A DNA stretch of 64,000 nucleotides, taken from positions 1-64,000 of the forward strand of contig NZ_JABXYX010000022.1 of NCBI RefSeq assembly GCF_017982655.1, given 5' to 3'. Below, piece by piece: positions 36,917-45,319 of the stretch. Under the pieces are notes generated by a model. That model did not search any database and had not been told where the DNA came from. It saw nothing but the letters and a program-made list of their open reading frames with translations. The translations under genes and the position numbers were made by a program. Each line of letters starts with the position of its first letter. Position 1 is the stretch's first letter. The DNA is from Brasilonema sp. CT11 (lineage in GTDB: Bacteria; Cyanobacteriota; Cyanobacteriia; Cyanobacteriales; Nostocaceae).

Positions 36917-37094
36917 AATTAGGCAACAAGGATATAAAGCTCTTATTGATGCTTTAGGGGTAGCAGGAACGCTGAGATTTTTACAGCAATTAGAAGTGGG
37001 TTATGGTGACTATACCAAAGAACGTCATCAATGGCTCAATCAAGTCACAATAGATGACTTCCGTAATTATGTTAAACAGAAAAAAGTTGAATAA
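36903..37094 (+). CDS. Small partner of the PIN protein (putative antitoxin)
   Basis: A 63-residue protein, MKLTEIRQQGYKALIDALGV ... RHQWLNQVTIDDFRNYVKQK. Its start (ATG 36900 or 36903) lies inside the end of the PIN gene in another frame, a typical translational-coupling arrangement. It is helical and charged, similar to small proteins often encoded directly after PIN genes in cyanobacteria. An antitoxin role is inferred from position only. Confidence 0.65.
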   Translation: MKLTEIRQQGYKALIDALGVAGTLRFLQQLEVGYGDYTKERHQWLNQVTIDDFRNYVKQKKVE

Positions 37095-37101
37095 CAAGCA
37101 C

Positions 37102-37248
37102 TCATCCTGATGAAATTAAATTGGCTATTGAAGATAATTGGCGATCGCCGGCCAGAAGTAACTGACGTAAAAATGTTATATCTTCATCAGTGTGCTGTCC
37201 GCTTTCAACCCGATTCAGAATATGCTTGAGGCGTTCGGAATGTGTCAT
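37102..37248 (-). CDS. 48-residue effector-associated-domain (EAD) mini-protein or truncated EAD gene
   Basis: A short minus-strand frame (ATG at 37248, TGA at 37102-37104). It encodes MTHSERLKHILNRVESGQHT, then DEDITFLRQLLLAGDRQLSS and a short tail. The segment LKHILNRVESGQHTDEDITF aligns with LSNIIERILNGSQTQHDIEQ at the N-terminus of the VMAP protein (41505-43373), and both continue with a LR..L....DRQ pattern. It therefore looks like the first half of an EAD of the same type, cut before the Gly-rich tail. It sits 72 bases past the VMAP operon on the same strand. Confidence 0.6.
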   Translation of the reverse strand: MTHSERLKHILNRVESGQHTDEDITFLRQLLLAGDRQLSSIANLISSG

Positions 37249-37320
37249 TGAATACCTTGGTGTGACTAGATGATAATAAAAATTGGTAATTGAGCGTAAT
37301 GAGGTAGCTTAGTCGATGAC

Positions 37321-40300
37321 TTAAGCAGCAACTTCTATGCTAGTGATTGAGTCTATAGATATATCAGTCTCTTCTAAAAATTCTAATAGTTGATTTTCTG
37401 ATAAAAGAGATAATTCTAATGGTGTAGAATCTCCCTTCACCGAAATTGTACCTCCAACATTAAGTTGATAAGTTTCTTCAGCACTGAAATAATGATCATT
37501 CCAGTCATCTATTGAAATTTGTTCAGATTTTTTATCATCAAGAGTATAATAGTCAGCTTTAAAAATATAATATAAAAGTTGACATTCTACTGTCAAAGTA
37601 AATTTGATCACAAATAAATTCTTCTTATTATCTTCAGTCCGTTCAGGTTCTAGAGTAATATTATAAGGTTGTCCAACACTTGTAATAGATGCTTCATTGT
37701 TATCATCTGGAATTCCTGGATAATTTACTGTTTTATTAACCAGTAAATCAATAATATCTTTTTCAATTACTGATTCAAATATTTCTACATTTCGTGGAAT
37801 TACTTCATCAAAAATCTTTCTTAAATTCTCTTCTTGATAATTATTTTTTGAGACTAAATATGGTTCTTTTTTTGGCAGTAATTCAACTTCTTCTTTTTGT
37901 AATTTTGAAGGTAGTGTGATTGGTAAGTACTGACGTGAAAGAAAGGCAACACCTCTCGGTCCACGATGGAACCTGTATTTGCTCCAAATAGGAAGTGCTG
38001 GAAGATGCCCTCTAGCGGACAAAAGATCAAAATTAAGTTTAGAGTAGTATAACCACTTATCTTCTTTTGTATCTGTCCATCCAACGTTTCTTCCAAAAGA
38101 TTTCCACAATTCTTCATTATATATTTCATTGCCTCCTAAACTTGTATAAATTTCCTTTTGAACACTAAAACCAAACTTATTATTACTATAATCTAGCCAT
38201 AGTTGGTTAATCTCATTAAGCATTGGAGATGGTAATTTTTCAATATCCTCTAATCTTAAAGATTGTTTTTCAACTCTATTAGTAATTTTCAACAAGATAT
38301 TAGCTGTTTCTTCATCAGCTTCTTTCCATTTACCTGCGGCTAGTAAATTAGCTAGTTGAGTATAGTCAATTGCTTTTTCTGAAATTACCTGAGACTTTAT
38401 ACCTAAATTTCTAAATTCATGGATTCGCTTCCATTCTTCTGGTGTAACCTTGAAAATAGAACCACGATTAATGCGGATTACTGATAAATTCTTAAGTATG
38501 GGATCTTGCTTTAATTCTTTTCGTAGTAGTGGTTGATCTAAGAGTTTAGTCGTGAAGCGGATGCAAGGTCCAGGCTGTGTACGAAGATTGCTCATAAGAT
38601 CTTGATTAATCCAGTAATCTTCGTCAGAAACTTCCTCAAATATCTTGACAGGCTCGATAATTTCTCCGAACGCATAAATCCCAGATTCTTTTCCAGATAC
38701 CCAGATAATAACCTCATCCCCTACAGAAATATCTTCTGTATAGCGATTTAACGGCCAGGGCATTTCTTTTAAATCTTGAATAGCATCAAACATTCTGTAA
38801 TTTTTAGGATTTCCCTGAAATAGCCAATATTTTTTAGATAATTTTTCTAAATCCTCAGCAAACCGCGTATACTTTCCTCCCAAACGCCTCAATACCTGAG
38901 CCGTAACTGTTGCAAAATATTTGATTTCTTTAGTATTTTTACTATCTTTAACTTTTTGCGGATTCCTCAATACAGCAGTAAACTCTTCCAGCGATAACCC
39001 TACTTTTCTCGCCACATATTTCGATACCTCATCTACTACATTCAAAACATAATTTGAAGGAACAGAATCAACTAATAAATCCCGCACCCCATCCATAAAA
39101 TCGTACTGAACATAATCAGGATTAGTATCTGCATTAATATCAGATAAGGGCTTTAATAATCCCCCTAAAAAAACCTCAGCCACATTAACTTGTTGAGAAT
39201 ATTTTAACAGTGTTTCCCGAATCAATCGCACAATTGGCAGACTAATCACTGGTGCAGAAGCTAATAATCCTGCCAATTTTCGTGCCATAGGTGAAGCCGT
39301 TACCCGAAACGCCTGTACACGCTGTTCTGCACTCAAATCACTATGAGTAAGATTAAATAACCCACTTTCCTTATTAAGAGTTGCATCTAACTTAAACACA
39401 TATCCCGATGTCCAAATACTGCCCTTACCCGACAACATTTGCGCCCAAGTAACGACCTTATCTTGTTCTAAGGTAAATACAGGGACTTTAACCCCCGTTT
39501 CCTCCTCCAGTTCATCCCACAATGACACTTCCTTGGCGATTAATTTCTGGTTAAACACCCCTGGAGTCAATCCCCGCAATCGCACTTCTGAGGCTCTACC
39601 TAAAGCAGTTCTTTTCCACAGCCACTTAGGAAGCATCTGGACAATTGCCATTGACCCTTGTTTTGCCCAGACTTCTAATACAGGTGTAACTTCTCCGGTG
39701 CGCCAGAGAGATGACACACAATCACTCACTACCAACACCAAACGCCGACCACTGGGGTCAATTAATTCTTTGGGACTACGGGGAGATTGATTTTTAGCTG
39801 TTGCACCGATACCCCGACGAATCTGCACTTGTTCGTTTTCATCCGTAGTTAGTCCCCAGACCCGCACATCTCGGAAAATTCCATAGTTTTTCAGCAGTCG
39901 TTTCAATTCCCTAATAGTATGTCTCCAAATTTGCATGGAAATTGCTTCATCAACTACTAATTCCAAATCTAACCAAGGTTCTAGCGTGGGTTTAAGTACA
40001 GGTATCCAAAGACCTTCATCTGCAATTCGTTGGATGGTGGCGGCTTCATCTAAAACTAACTCTCTCCCAGAGGGAATACGGCGCATTAAGGGCTTTAAAG
40101 CTCGTGCTAAAGTTAAAGGCTCACGCAAAGAACGAGCATCAGGAACTTTAAAGGATAAATCTAAAGATTTTGAGGTCTGTTGCTCATTTTGGGAATAAAT
40201 GCCTGCTTTTTGTTCCTCTGGTGGCTGATTTGGTGTTTCTTTTAACTCTGAAGTTTTTGGTTCGGCTTTTGACTCTAACTGACTAATCCTTCTCTCGTCT

Positions 40301-40440
40301 TCCTTTGCTATGGAAAAATCAGAGGAGACTGACTCAGCTTGAAATTCCTGCATTTGAAGTGCCAGCCAAATCGTATCAGCAATTTCTTCGGCGGACATTT
40401 CTACTTCTTTACTCAATGCAGTAATTAACTGGTCAATCAT
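37321..40440 (-). CDS. VMAP-system vWA protein (SAV_2336-related) with EVE and GUN4-like domains
   Basis: A 1039-residue protein. Charged linker 1-100; ARALKPLMRRIPSGRELVLD leading into a von Willebrand A domain (~155-340; LELVVDEAISMQIWRHTIRE, PSGRRLVLVVSDCVSS, MLPKWLWKRTALG) as in SAV_2336-type proteins of VMAP ternary systems; helical part ~375-535; EVE/PUA-like domain ~538-675 (YWLFQGNPKNYRMF, MPWPLNRYTEDISVGDEVII, VTPEEWKRI); GUN4-like domain ~691-840 (YTQLANLLAAGKWKEADEET, NQLWLDYSNNKFGFSVQKEI, SLGG); beta-rich tail 865-1039. The MIDAS is degenerate (DEAIS). ATGA overlap with the MoxR gene. EVE suggests recognition of modified bases, an inference. Confidence 0.88.
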   Translation of the reverse strand: MIDQLITALSKEVEMSAEEIADTIWLALQMQEFQAESVSSDFSIAKEDERRISQLESKAEPKTSELKETPNQPPEEQKAGIYSQNEQQTSKSLDLSFKVPDARSLREPLTLARALKPLMRRIPSGRELVLDEAATIQRIADEGLWIPVLKPTLEPWLDLELVVDEAISMQIWRHTIRELKRLLKNYGIFRDVRVWGLTTDENEQVQIRRGIGATAKNQSPRSPKELIDPSGRRLVLVVSDCVSSLWRTGEVTPVLEVWAKQGSMAIVQMLPKWLWKRTALGRASEVRLRGLTPGVFNQKLIAKEVSLWDELEEETGVKVPVFTLEQDKVVTWAQMLSGKGSIWTSGYVFKLDATLNKESGLFNLTHSDLSAEQRVQAFRVTASPMARKLAGLLASAPVISLPIVRLIRETLLKYSQQVNVAEVFLGGLLKPLSDINADTNPDYVQYDFMDGVRDLLVDSVPSNYVLNVVDEVSKYVARKVGLSLEEFTAVLRNPQKVKDSKNTKEIKYFATVTAQVLRRLGGKYTRFAEDLEKLSKKYWLFQGNPKNYRMFDAIQDLKEMPWPLNRYTEDISVGDEVIIWVSGKESGIYAFGEIIEPVKIFEEVSDEDYWINQDLMSNLRTQPGPCIRFTTKLLDQPLLRKELKQDPILKNLSVIRINRGSIFKVTPEEWKRIHEFRNLGIKSQVISEKAIDYTQLANLLAAGKWKEADEETANILLKITNRVEKQSLRLEDIEKLPSPMLNEINQLWLDYSNNKFGFSVQKEIYTSLGGNEIYNEELWKSFGRNVGWTDTKEDKWLYYSKLNFDLLSARGHLPALPIWSKYRFHRGPRGVAFLSRQYLPITLPSKLQKEEVELLPKKEPYLVSKNNYQEENLRKIFDEVIPRNVEIFESVIEKDIIDLLVNKTVNYPGIPDDNNEASITSVGQPYNITLEPERTEDNKKNLFVIKFTLTVECQLLYYIFKADYYTLDDKKSEQISIDDWNDHYFSAEETYQLNVGGTISVKGDSTPLELSLLSENQLLEFLEETDISIDSITSIEVAA
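37921..38370 (-). other. GUN4-like domain within the vWA protein
   Basis: Residues ~691-840 read DYTQLANLLAAGKWKEADEE, RLEDIEKLPSPMLNEINQLW, YSNNKFGFSVQKEIYTSLGG and LYYSKLNFDLLSARGHLPAL. This is the order of conserved blocks in GUN4, the porphyrin-binding regulator of Mg-chelatase. In cyanobacteria the fold is also found fused to signalling and conflict proteins; porphyrin binding here is unproven. Confidence 0.85.
38416..38829 (-). other. EVE (PUA-like) domain within the vWA protein
   Basis: Residues ~538-675: WLFQGNPKNYRMFDAI, a conserved ...MPWPLNRY..., ISVGDEVIIWVSGKESGIYA, LKNLSVIRINRGSIFKVTPE and EEWKRI. This is the ordered signature of EVE domains, known from restriction-like systems that read modified cytosines. 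Confidence 0.85.
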
Positions 40441-41483
40441 CTGTCCTCCGCACTGGTTAAGTATTTCAGCAATACTTCAATCAGGTCTTTTTCTTCTGCT
40501 GCTTCCGGTTTAAATTCACGAGTGACTATATAAATGGCATTCAGTAGTTGATCCGTTGCTATATCTCCACTTTCTCGCAATGTTCTGAATTTTTCAATTA
40601 ATTGATTTATTTTTACCTTATCTTTCGTTATCACATCACTGCCTAAATGTGCCTTTACAATGTTCTTCAAAGCCGTTGCATCAGGTTCATAAGGCATATT
40701 TAACCTTAAACAACGCCTCAAAAAAGCCGGTGGGAAATCTCGCTCACCGTTGTTGGTTAACAGAATAAAAGGGAAATTTTGACAGCGGACTTGACCTGCT
40801 TTAATGGGAATATCTATCCCATCATAGGTGCGAACTTCTACTTGATTGACTTCTTTAGAAATTCGCGCTAATTCTGGAATTTCAAATTCTCCTTCCTCAA
40901 ACAAATTGAGTAAATCATTGGGTAAATTAATATCGCTTTTGTCTATTTCATCAATCAGCAACACACGAGGACGACGGGAAGGAAGAAGGGCTGTACCTAG
41001 TGGCCCCAGTTGAATGTAGCGACCAATATCTTTACTTTTATCACCCATCTGTACATCTTGCAGACGGGCGATCGCATCATAACGATATAATCCTTCCTGT
41101 AAAGTTGAACGAGCAGTAATATACCAAGGTAACACCTCCCCCAATTTTAGTTCGTAAGCCACAGCATAAGCCAAAGACGTTTTACCAGTTCCCGGTTTTC
41201 CTGTTACTAATAAAGGTCGTCTTAAATACAAGGCTGCATTGACCATATTAATAACAGTATTTCTGTCATTACTTTTATCGGTGTGGATACGGAAACTTTT
41301 ACCCCGTTGCTCATTCCTTGTATCCTGCTCTAACCCCTTACAGAAACTTTGCCAGCGTTGCTCAATTTGTTGAACTATTTCATCATCTGGATCTTTAAAT
41401 TTACGCCAGCTTGGGGGTGGAGGAAGTTGATTAATATTATCGTGTGGTTCACTATTACCTTGAAAGATTTTCCAATCAGTCAT
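40437..41483 (-). CDS. MoxR-type AAA+ ATPase of the VMAP ternary system
   Basis: A 348-residue AAA+ ATPase. Walker A is VTGKPGTGKTSLAYA, Walker B is RVLLIDEIDKSD, sensor 1 is ILLTNNGERDFPPAFLRRC with the arginine finger. The family works as a chaperone-like remodeller paired with vWA proteins. It starts 21 bases after the VMAP gene and overlaps the vWA gene by 4 bases (ATGA). That gives the three-gene order VMAP - MoxR - vWA described for VMAP ternary conflict systems. Confidence 0.93.
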   Translation of the reverse strand: MTDWKIFQGNSEPHDNINQLPPPPSWRKFKDPDDEIVQQIEQRWQSFCKGLEQDTRNEQRGKSFRIHTDKSNDRNTVINMVNAALYLRRPLLVTGKPGTGKTSLAYAVAYELKLGEVLPWYITARSTLQEGLYRYDAIARLQDVQMGDKSKDIGRYIQLGPLGTALLPSRRPRVLLIDEIDKSDINLPNDLLNLFEEGEFEIPELARISKEVNQVEVRTYDGIDIPIKAGQVRCQNFPFILLTNNGERDFPPAFLRRCLRLNMPYEPDATALKNIVKAHLGSDVITKDKVKINQLIEKFRTLRESGDIATDQLLNAIYIVTREFKPEAAEEKDLIEVLLKYLTSAEDR

Positions 41484-41504
41484 TTTATTGATTTAAACTC
41501 CCTT

Positions 41505-43373
41505 TTATTCTCCTGGTGTTGTTAATTGCCGCATGGCATTAGGTGTAAGACGATAAGGATCTTCCCAAAGCAGTGCTAAATGAAAACCTATATGTTCATG
41601 TTCCTCCGTTTGAGCGTCAGCTTTTTCTCTAGTCTGTCTAACTGATTCATACAAATGACACAATGGTCTCAAAGTTAATATTTCATCTATTGCAGCTACC
41701 TGATCGAGATTAGGAATATCACATCTTATCCAAATAGCAATTGGTGTTGTTGCCGTTAATATAGCTTTAAATAAATCTTTGCTTTTTGCTTTAGGGAGAG
41801 CGCAGGTTACTTTAAGTCCAATTTTTTCCTTTAAACTACTTCTTAGCAACATCAAATTAAAAGTTTCCATCTCTTTAAGATGTTCAAATAGTTCTTGAAT
41901 CGGTTCATTATGTAAAACAGTTTTAACCTTATTCCAATATTTATACCAATCAGATAAATAAGAATCTAAATATCGAATATCCAAACGTTCTAGCGATCGC
42001 AGTCGAATTGGATACTTAATCCCCAAAGTTATTTCCTCTAAGATTGGGTCAGGAATTTTCCAACGATCTACTTCTGTACAAATCAAATCACTTGGTAAGA
42101 ATACCTCAATGATTAGCTGATATTGTTTACCTCTAAGATATCTGAGACCTGTCTTCAGAAATTCATTCAGTTGTTTTGGTATGTCATCATATTTACATAA
42201 TTTTCCTTGTAGCAGTTCATCTTTATCAAGTAATGGGATAAATTTAGATAGGTCGTTTACTGGTACTGAGTCATCAATAATCAACCAAGCATTTAGTAAA
42301 AACTGCTTATTGTCATATTCATCAGGTTCAATTGTAGCGATTAAATAGGATTCAAGTTGTTCTTTTTTATCAGGGGGTATTTTAATAGGAGGACTGGGTA
42401 CACGACTATAACTTAATTTTTGCTCAATTTTGTTTAACTTTGTCTCTAACTGTGAAAGTTTAGTTTTCTCAGATTTAATTAGTTGTTCTAACTTGAATTT
42501 ATCTGCTGAATCGCTCTCTATTATATAACTTATCTCCAGCTTATTCAATTTTTCTGTTAATAGATACCACTGTTCTGTAAGACTATCTTGCTCCTGTTTT
42601 AAACGTTGTCTTTGGGAGTCTGTTAAGACTCTAGAAGGAGCTGGTTGGGTTTCTGGAGAGAGTTGACCAGACTTAAGGGAATTTTCAAACTTGCTCAGAG
42701 AATCAAAATCTGTTGAGAATTTATTTTTGTAATCTTCTGGATGCTTTTTTTTGGCTAAACTTTCAGTAATTTTTTCTAGTTTCTGACGAATTGCGAAAGG
42801 AATCGTTTCATCTTGACTTAATAATTCACAAAACTGTAACATTCGTCTCAAATATGTAATTTCTTTGAGGATTTCTTCAATATTATTTCCCTGTAAATCC
42901 CACACACCAGCATCGGGAGGTAAAGCTTCTTGATAGGCTTGTTGAATACTTTCTTGAGGAATACTATAAAAATCTGAATTGTTTAAGAATTCTTGAGAAA
43001 TATTGCCAGAATTACTATCTTTCGCCAGCAGTTGAATAAATGTACAATTTTCGTAAACATTACGTTTATCAATATCTCTTGCAGCTACATCCCCATCCTG
43101 AGTATTTTGATTAATACCGCTTGTTTCTTGAATTGCTTTAACTAAGGCTTCCATCGCTTCCTTATCCCAATGTTGATAAATGCGATCGCCTATATGTATT
43201 TCTTTCCCTTCGCTAATATTGACGTTATATTTACCTAGTTGCGATGCAACTTGGCGATCGCTAAATGTGGCTAGCGATCGTCGCAGTTGTTCAATATCAT
43301 GCTGAGTCTGACTTCCGTTAAGGATACGCTCAATAATGTTACTCAGATTATCATGGTTAGCCACACTGTTCAT
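41505..43373 (-). CDS. vWA-MoxR-associated protein (EAD + VMAP-C)
   Basis: A 622-residue protein, first in the operon. Residues ~5-80 are an effector-associated domain: LSNIIERILNGSQTQHDIEQ followed by QLGKYNVNISEGKEIHIGDR and IYQHWD. EADs recruit effectors bearing the same domain. A variable helical middle (~130-335) includes a coiled coil (~255-325). The C-terminal domain (~340-622) has the VMAP-C pattern: LIIEVFLPSDLICTEVDRW, YPIRLRSLERLDIRYL, IAIWIRCDIPNLD and the final HLALLWEDPYRLTPN. Role: thought to link a sensed trigger, the MoxR/vWA machinery and an EAD effector. A small frameshifted gene lies 30 bases upstream. Confidence 0.88.
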   Translation of the reverse strand: MNSVANHDNLSNIIERILNGSQTQHDIEQLRRSLATFSDRQVASQLGKYNVNISEGKEIHIGDRIYQHWDKEAMEALVKAIQETSGINQNTQDGDVAARDIDKRNVYENCTFIQLLAKDSNSGNISQEFLNNSDFYSIPQESIQQAYQEALPPDAGVWDLQGNNIEEILKEITYLRRMLQFCELLSQDETIPFAIRQKLEKITESLAKKKHPEDYKNKFSTDFDSLSKFENSLKSGQLSPETQPAPSRVLTDSQRQRLKQEQDSLTEQWYLLTEKLNKLEISYIIESDSADKFKLEQLIKSEKTKLSQLETKLNKIEQKLSYSRVPSPPIKIPPDKKEQLESYLIATIEPDEYDNKQFLLNAWLIIDDSVPVNDLSKFIPLLDKDELLQGKLCKYDDIPKQLNEFLKTGLRYLRGKQYQLIIEVFLPSDLICTEVDRWKIPDPILEEITLGIKYPIRLRSLERLDIRYLDSYLSDWYKYWNKVKTVLHNEPIQELFEHLKEMETFNLMLLRSSLKEKIGLKVTCALPKAKSKDLFKAILTATTPIAIWIRCDIPNLDQVAAIDEILTLRPLCHLYESVRQTREKADAQTEEHEHIGFHLALLWEDPYRLTPNAMRQLTTPGE

Positions 43374-43403
43374 TCCTTACGCAGCGTATCGTCAAATAAA
43401 GTA

Positions 43404-43654
43404 TTAAATAGCATTTCTCCAAGCAAGCGCATCGGTGCCACTATTTTTAAATGTCTTCTCTGTGAGGCGAATTAACTTGTCTTGAGGATTGCCAAAACTG
43501 ACCTTTGTTTTAAACAGACTGTCAACAGCTTCCGCCCCAATGCTTAGTTTTGTACCACCAGCGAGAGTTCCCTCCCATTTTGAACTTCTTGTAGCAAGTC
43601 AGATAATAAAGCATCCGTCTGTTCTGGGTTTGGAGGGGTTAGCTCATCGTTCAT
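43404..43654 (-). pseudogene. Small gene upstream of VMAP, apparently frameshifted
   Basis: Minus-strand ATG at 43654 is preceded by AAAGGAGAT. The frame reads [36 protein letters not shown] and stops. Another frame, open through the same point, continues [40 protein letters not shown] and [12 protein letters not shown] to TAA at 43404-43406. The total span (251 bases) is not a multiple of three, consistent with one indel or a programmed shift. It ends 30 bases before the VMAP start, so it was probably the first gene of the operon. Its family is not recognised. Confidence 0.5.
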
Positions 43655-43951
43655 CTGCACTATCTCCTTTGTTCAAACTTCCGTTCTGAATAAATAAGCA
43701 TTTGGCGATATCAACAGAATCTACAAAGGTAGATACTGCGATTCCTAAATATTTCTTAATTCATAACTGTACTTTAGACTAAGAAGAACAAAATGCCTCA
43801 AGCCCAGTTTGGGGCGCTAGCCCTAAACCGGGAAGGCTAACTTATTTTTCCGGGCCGCAACCTCGTGAGTGCCAATCTATTATCTAAATCTGCCAAAAAC
43901 TGATATCCTACAACTAGTAGTTAAAGGTACCCAATTTAATTGTAATTAAAC
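43655..43951. promoter_or_regulatory. Divergent control region of the VMAP operon and the pentapeptide-repeat gene
   Basis: About 300 bases between divergent starts. AT-rich on both sides, with a GC block at 43800-43860 (CCCAGTTTGGGGCGCTAGCC, CCGGGAAGGC ... CCGGGC). Promoters for both directions should be here; no specific box can be assigned. Confidence 0.4.
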
Positions 43952-45319
43952 GTGGCTCAAAACTACCGTAGTGCTAAGCTAAGAGGCAAATCCTTTAAAG
44001 GGCAAGACTTAACAGGCGCAGATTTTTCCTATTGCGATATCCGAGGTGCTGACTTTACAGGTGCGACACTCAGAGGAGCAAACTTCAGCCATGCGCAAGC
44101 AGGACTACAACGCCGTTGGGCATTTGCGTTAGTCATATTTGCGTTACTGCTATCGGCAGTATCAGGATTGCTATCGGCTGTTGGTGGTTCGTTGCTAGGA
44201 TTTATTCTAGTGGATGGCAACCGTCAAAATGTCTATGTTACTGTCATCAGTTCAATAATATTGTTAATCTTTTTTCTCATCTCTATGCGCCGAGGAGTCG
44301 CAGCAGGCTGTGGGTTTTTGGCAGCGGCTATTATAGGATGTGGGCTTGCAGCAGTCGTATGGGCTGGGATAGTGGCTGTAGCATGGATTGGGACAGGGAC
44401 TCAGACACGGGTGATGGAATTGGCAGCTGTGGTATCGGTAGTCGTCACCGGGGCTGTGGCAGTTGTAGTGTCTGCAACAGGGTTAGTGCTCATATCCGGG
44501 GCGGCGGTGGTGGCAGGATTTATCGCTGGGTTATTAGCAGTCGCGCTGACAGTGTCAGTCGCAGGGGCTGTAGCGGGAGTAGTAGTTATAGCCGCTGTAA
44601 AGATAGCTGGTGTCGTCGCAGCAATTCCAGCTTCTGTGGTAGCAATATTAACCTTATTTGTGTCTGCTGATGTGAGTAGCCGTGGCTTATATCAAGATGA
44701 GAAGCAAAGCTGGATTAGCAATATTGCCCTTGGTTTGGTGACAGGACACGCTACAAATTTTCAAGAAAGTGATTTGACAGATGCGGACTTTACGCAGGCA
44801 AGACTTAAAAACACTACCTTTAAAAAATCTATTTTGGCACGTACCTGTTGGTTTCAAGCGAAAAAGCTGAATCTGGCTGATATTAGGACAACTTATCTTA
44901 AGGATGAAAAGATCAGACAATTACTGGTGACAAAACAGTTACAAAACCAAAATTTTGATGGCTGCAATTTGCAAGGTATCAATTTGCAAGGAGCAAATAT
45001 TGCAGATGCTAGCTTAGTTGCAACTGTGCTGAATGAGTCTAACTTACAAGATGCTGATTTTTCTAGAGCCAACCTGACAAGAGCACAATTAGATAGAACT
45101 GATTTTAGAGGTGCAACTCTTACAGGTGCATACATCGGGAACTGGGGCATCACACCAGAAACGAAGCTAGATGGGGTAAAGTGTGAGTATATTTTTCTGT
45201 GTGTACCCACAAAAGATAATCCTAACCCCCATCGTTTACCCAGCAACTGGGAAGAAACTTTTGAAGATGGAGAGTTTACTCAATTTACTCGCACATCATC
45301 GAAATTCTCAACAATTTAG
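43952..45319 (+). CDS. Pentapeptide-repeat protein with a central multi-pass membrane region
   Basis: A 455-residue protein from a GTG start. Residues ~8-48 are pentapeptide repeats (GADFSYCDIRGADFTGATLR), then ~57-245 is an extremely Ala/Val/Gly-rich hydrophobic block with about six to seven TM segments. Pentapeptide repeats resume at ~262-410 (DADFSRANLTRAQLDRTDFR). The C-terminus (~410-455) is polar. Pentapeptide repeats form a right-handed beta-helix; having them on both sides of a membrane domain is a pattern found in cyanobacteria, function unknown. It overlaps the convergent DUF3598 gene by 4 bases. Confidence 0.85.
   Translation: MAQNYRSAKLRGKSFKGQDLTGADFSYCDIRGADFTGATLRGANFSHAQAGLQRRWAFALVIFALLLSAVSGLLSAVGGSLLGFILVDGNRQNVYVTVISSIILLIFFLISMRRGVAAGCGFLAAAIIGCGLAAVVWAGIVAVAWIGTGTQTRVMELAAVVSVVVTGAVAVVVSATGLVLISGAAVVAGFIAGLLAVALTVSVAGAVAGVVVIAAVKIAGVVAAIPASVVAILTLFVSADVSSRGLYQDEKQSWISNIALGLVTGHATNFQESDLTDADFTQARLKNTTFKKSILARTCWFQAKKLNLADIRTTYLKDEKIRQLLVTKQLQNQNFDGCNLQGINLQGANIADASLVATVLNESNLQDADFSRANLTRAQLDRTDFRGATLTGAYIGNWGITPETKLDGVKCEYIFLCVPTKDNPNPHRLPSNWEETFEDGEFTQFTRTSSKFSTI

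Noticed and set aside
37921-38370. GUN4-like domain taken as a chlorophyll-biosynthesis gene
   Set aside because: It is internal to the 1039-residue vWA protein of a VMAP operon, so a direct Mg-chelatase role is unlikely.
44116-44670. 184-aa plus-strand frame rich in Gly, Ser, Cys and Arg
   Set aside because: Out-of-frame shadow of the hydrophobic core of the pentapeptide-repeat gene; composition is an artefact of Val/Ala/Gly codons read one base off.
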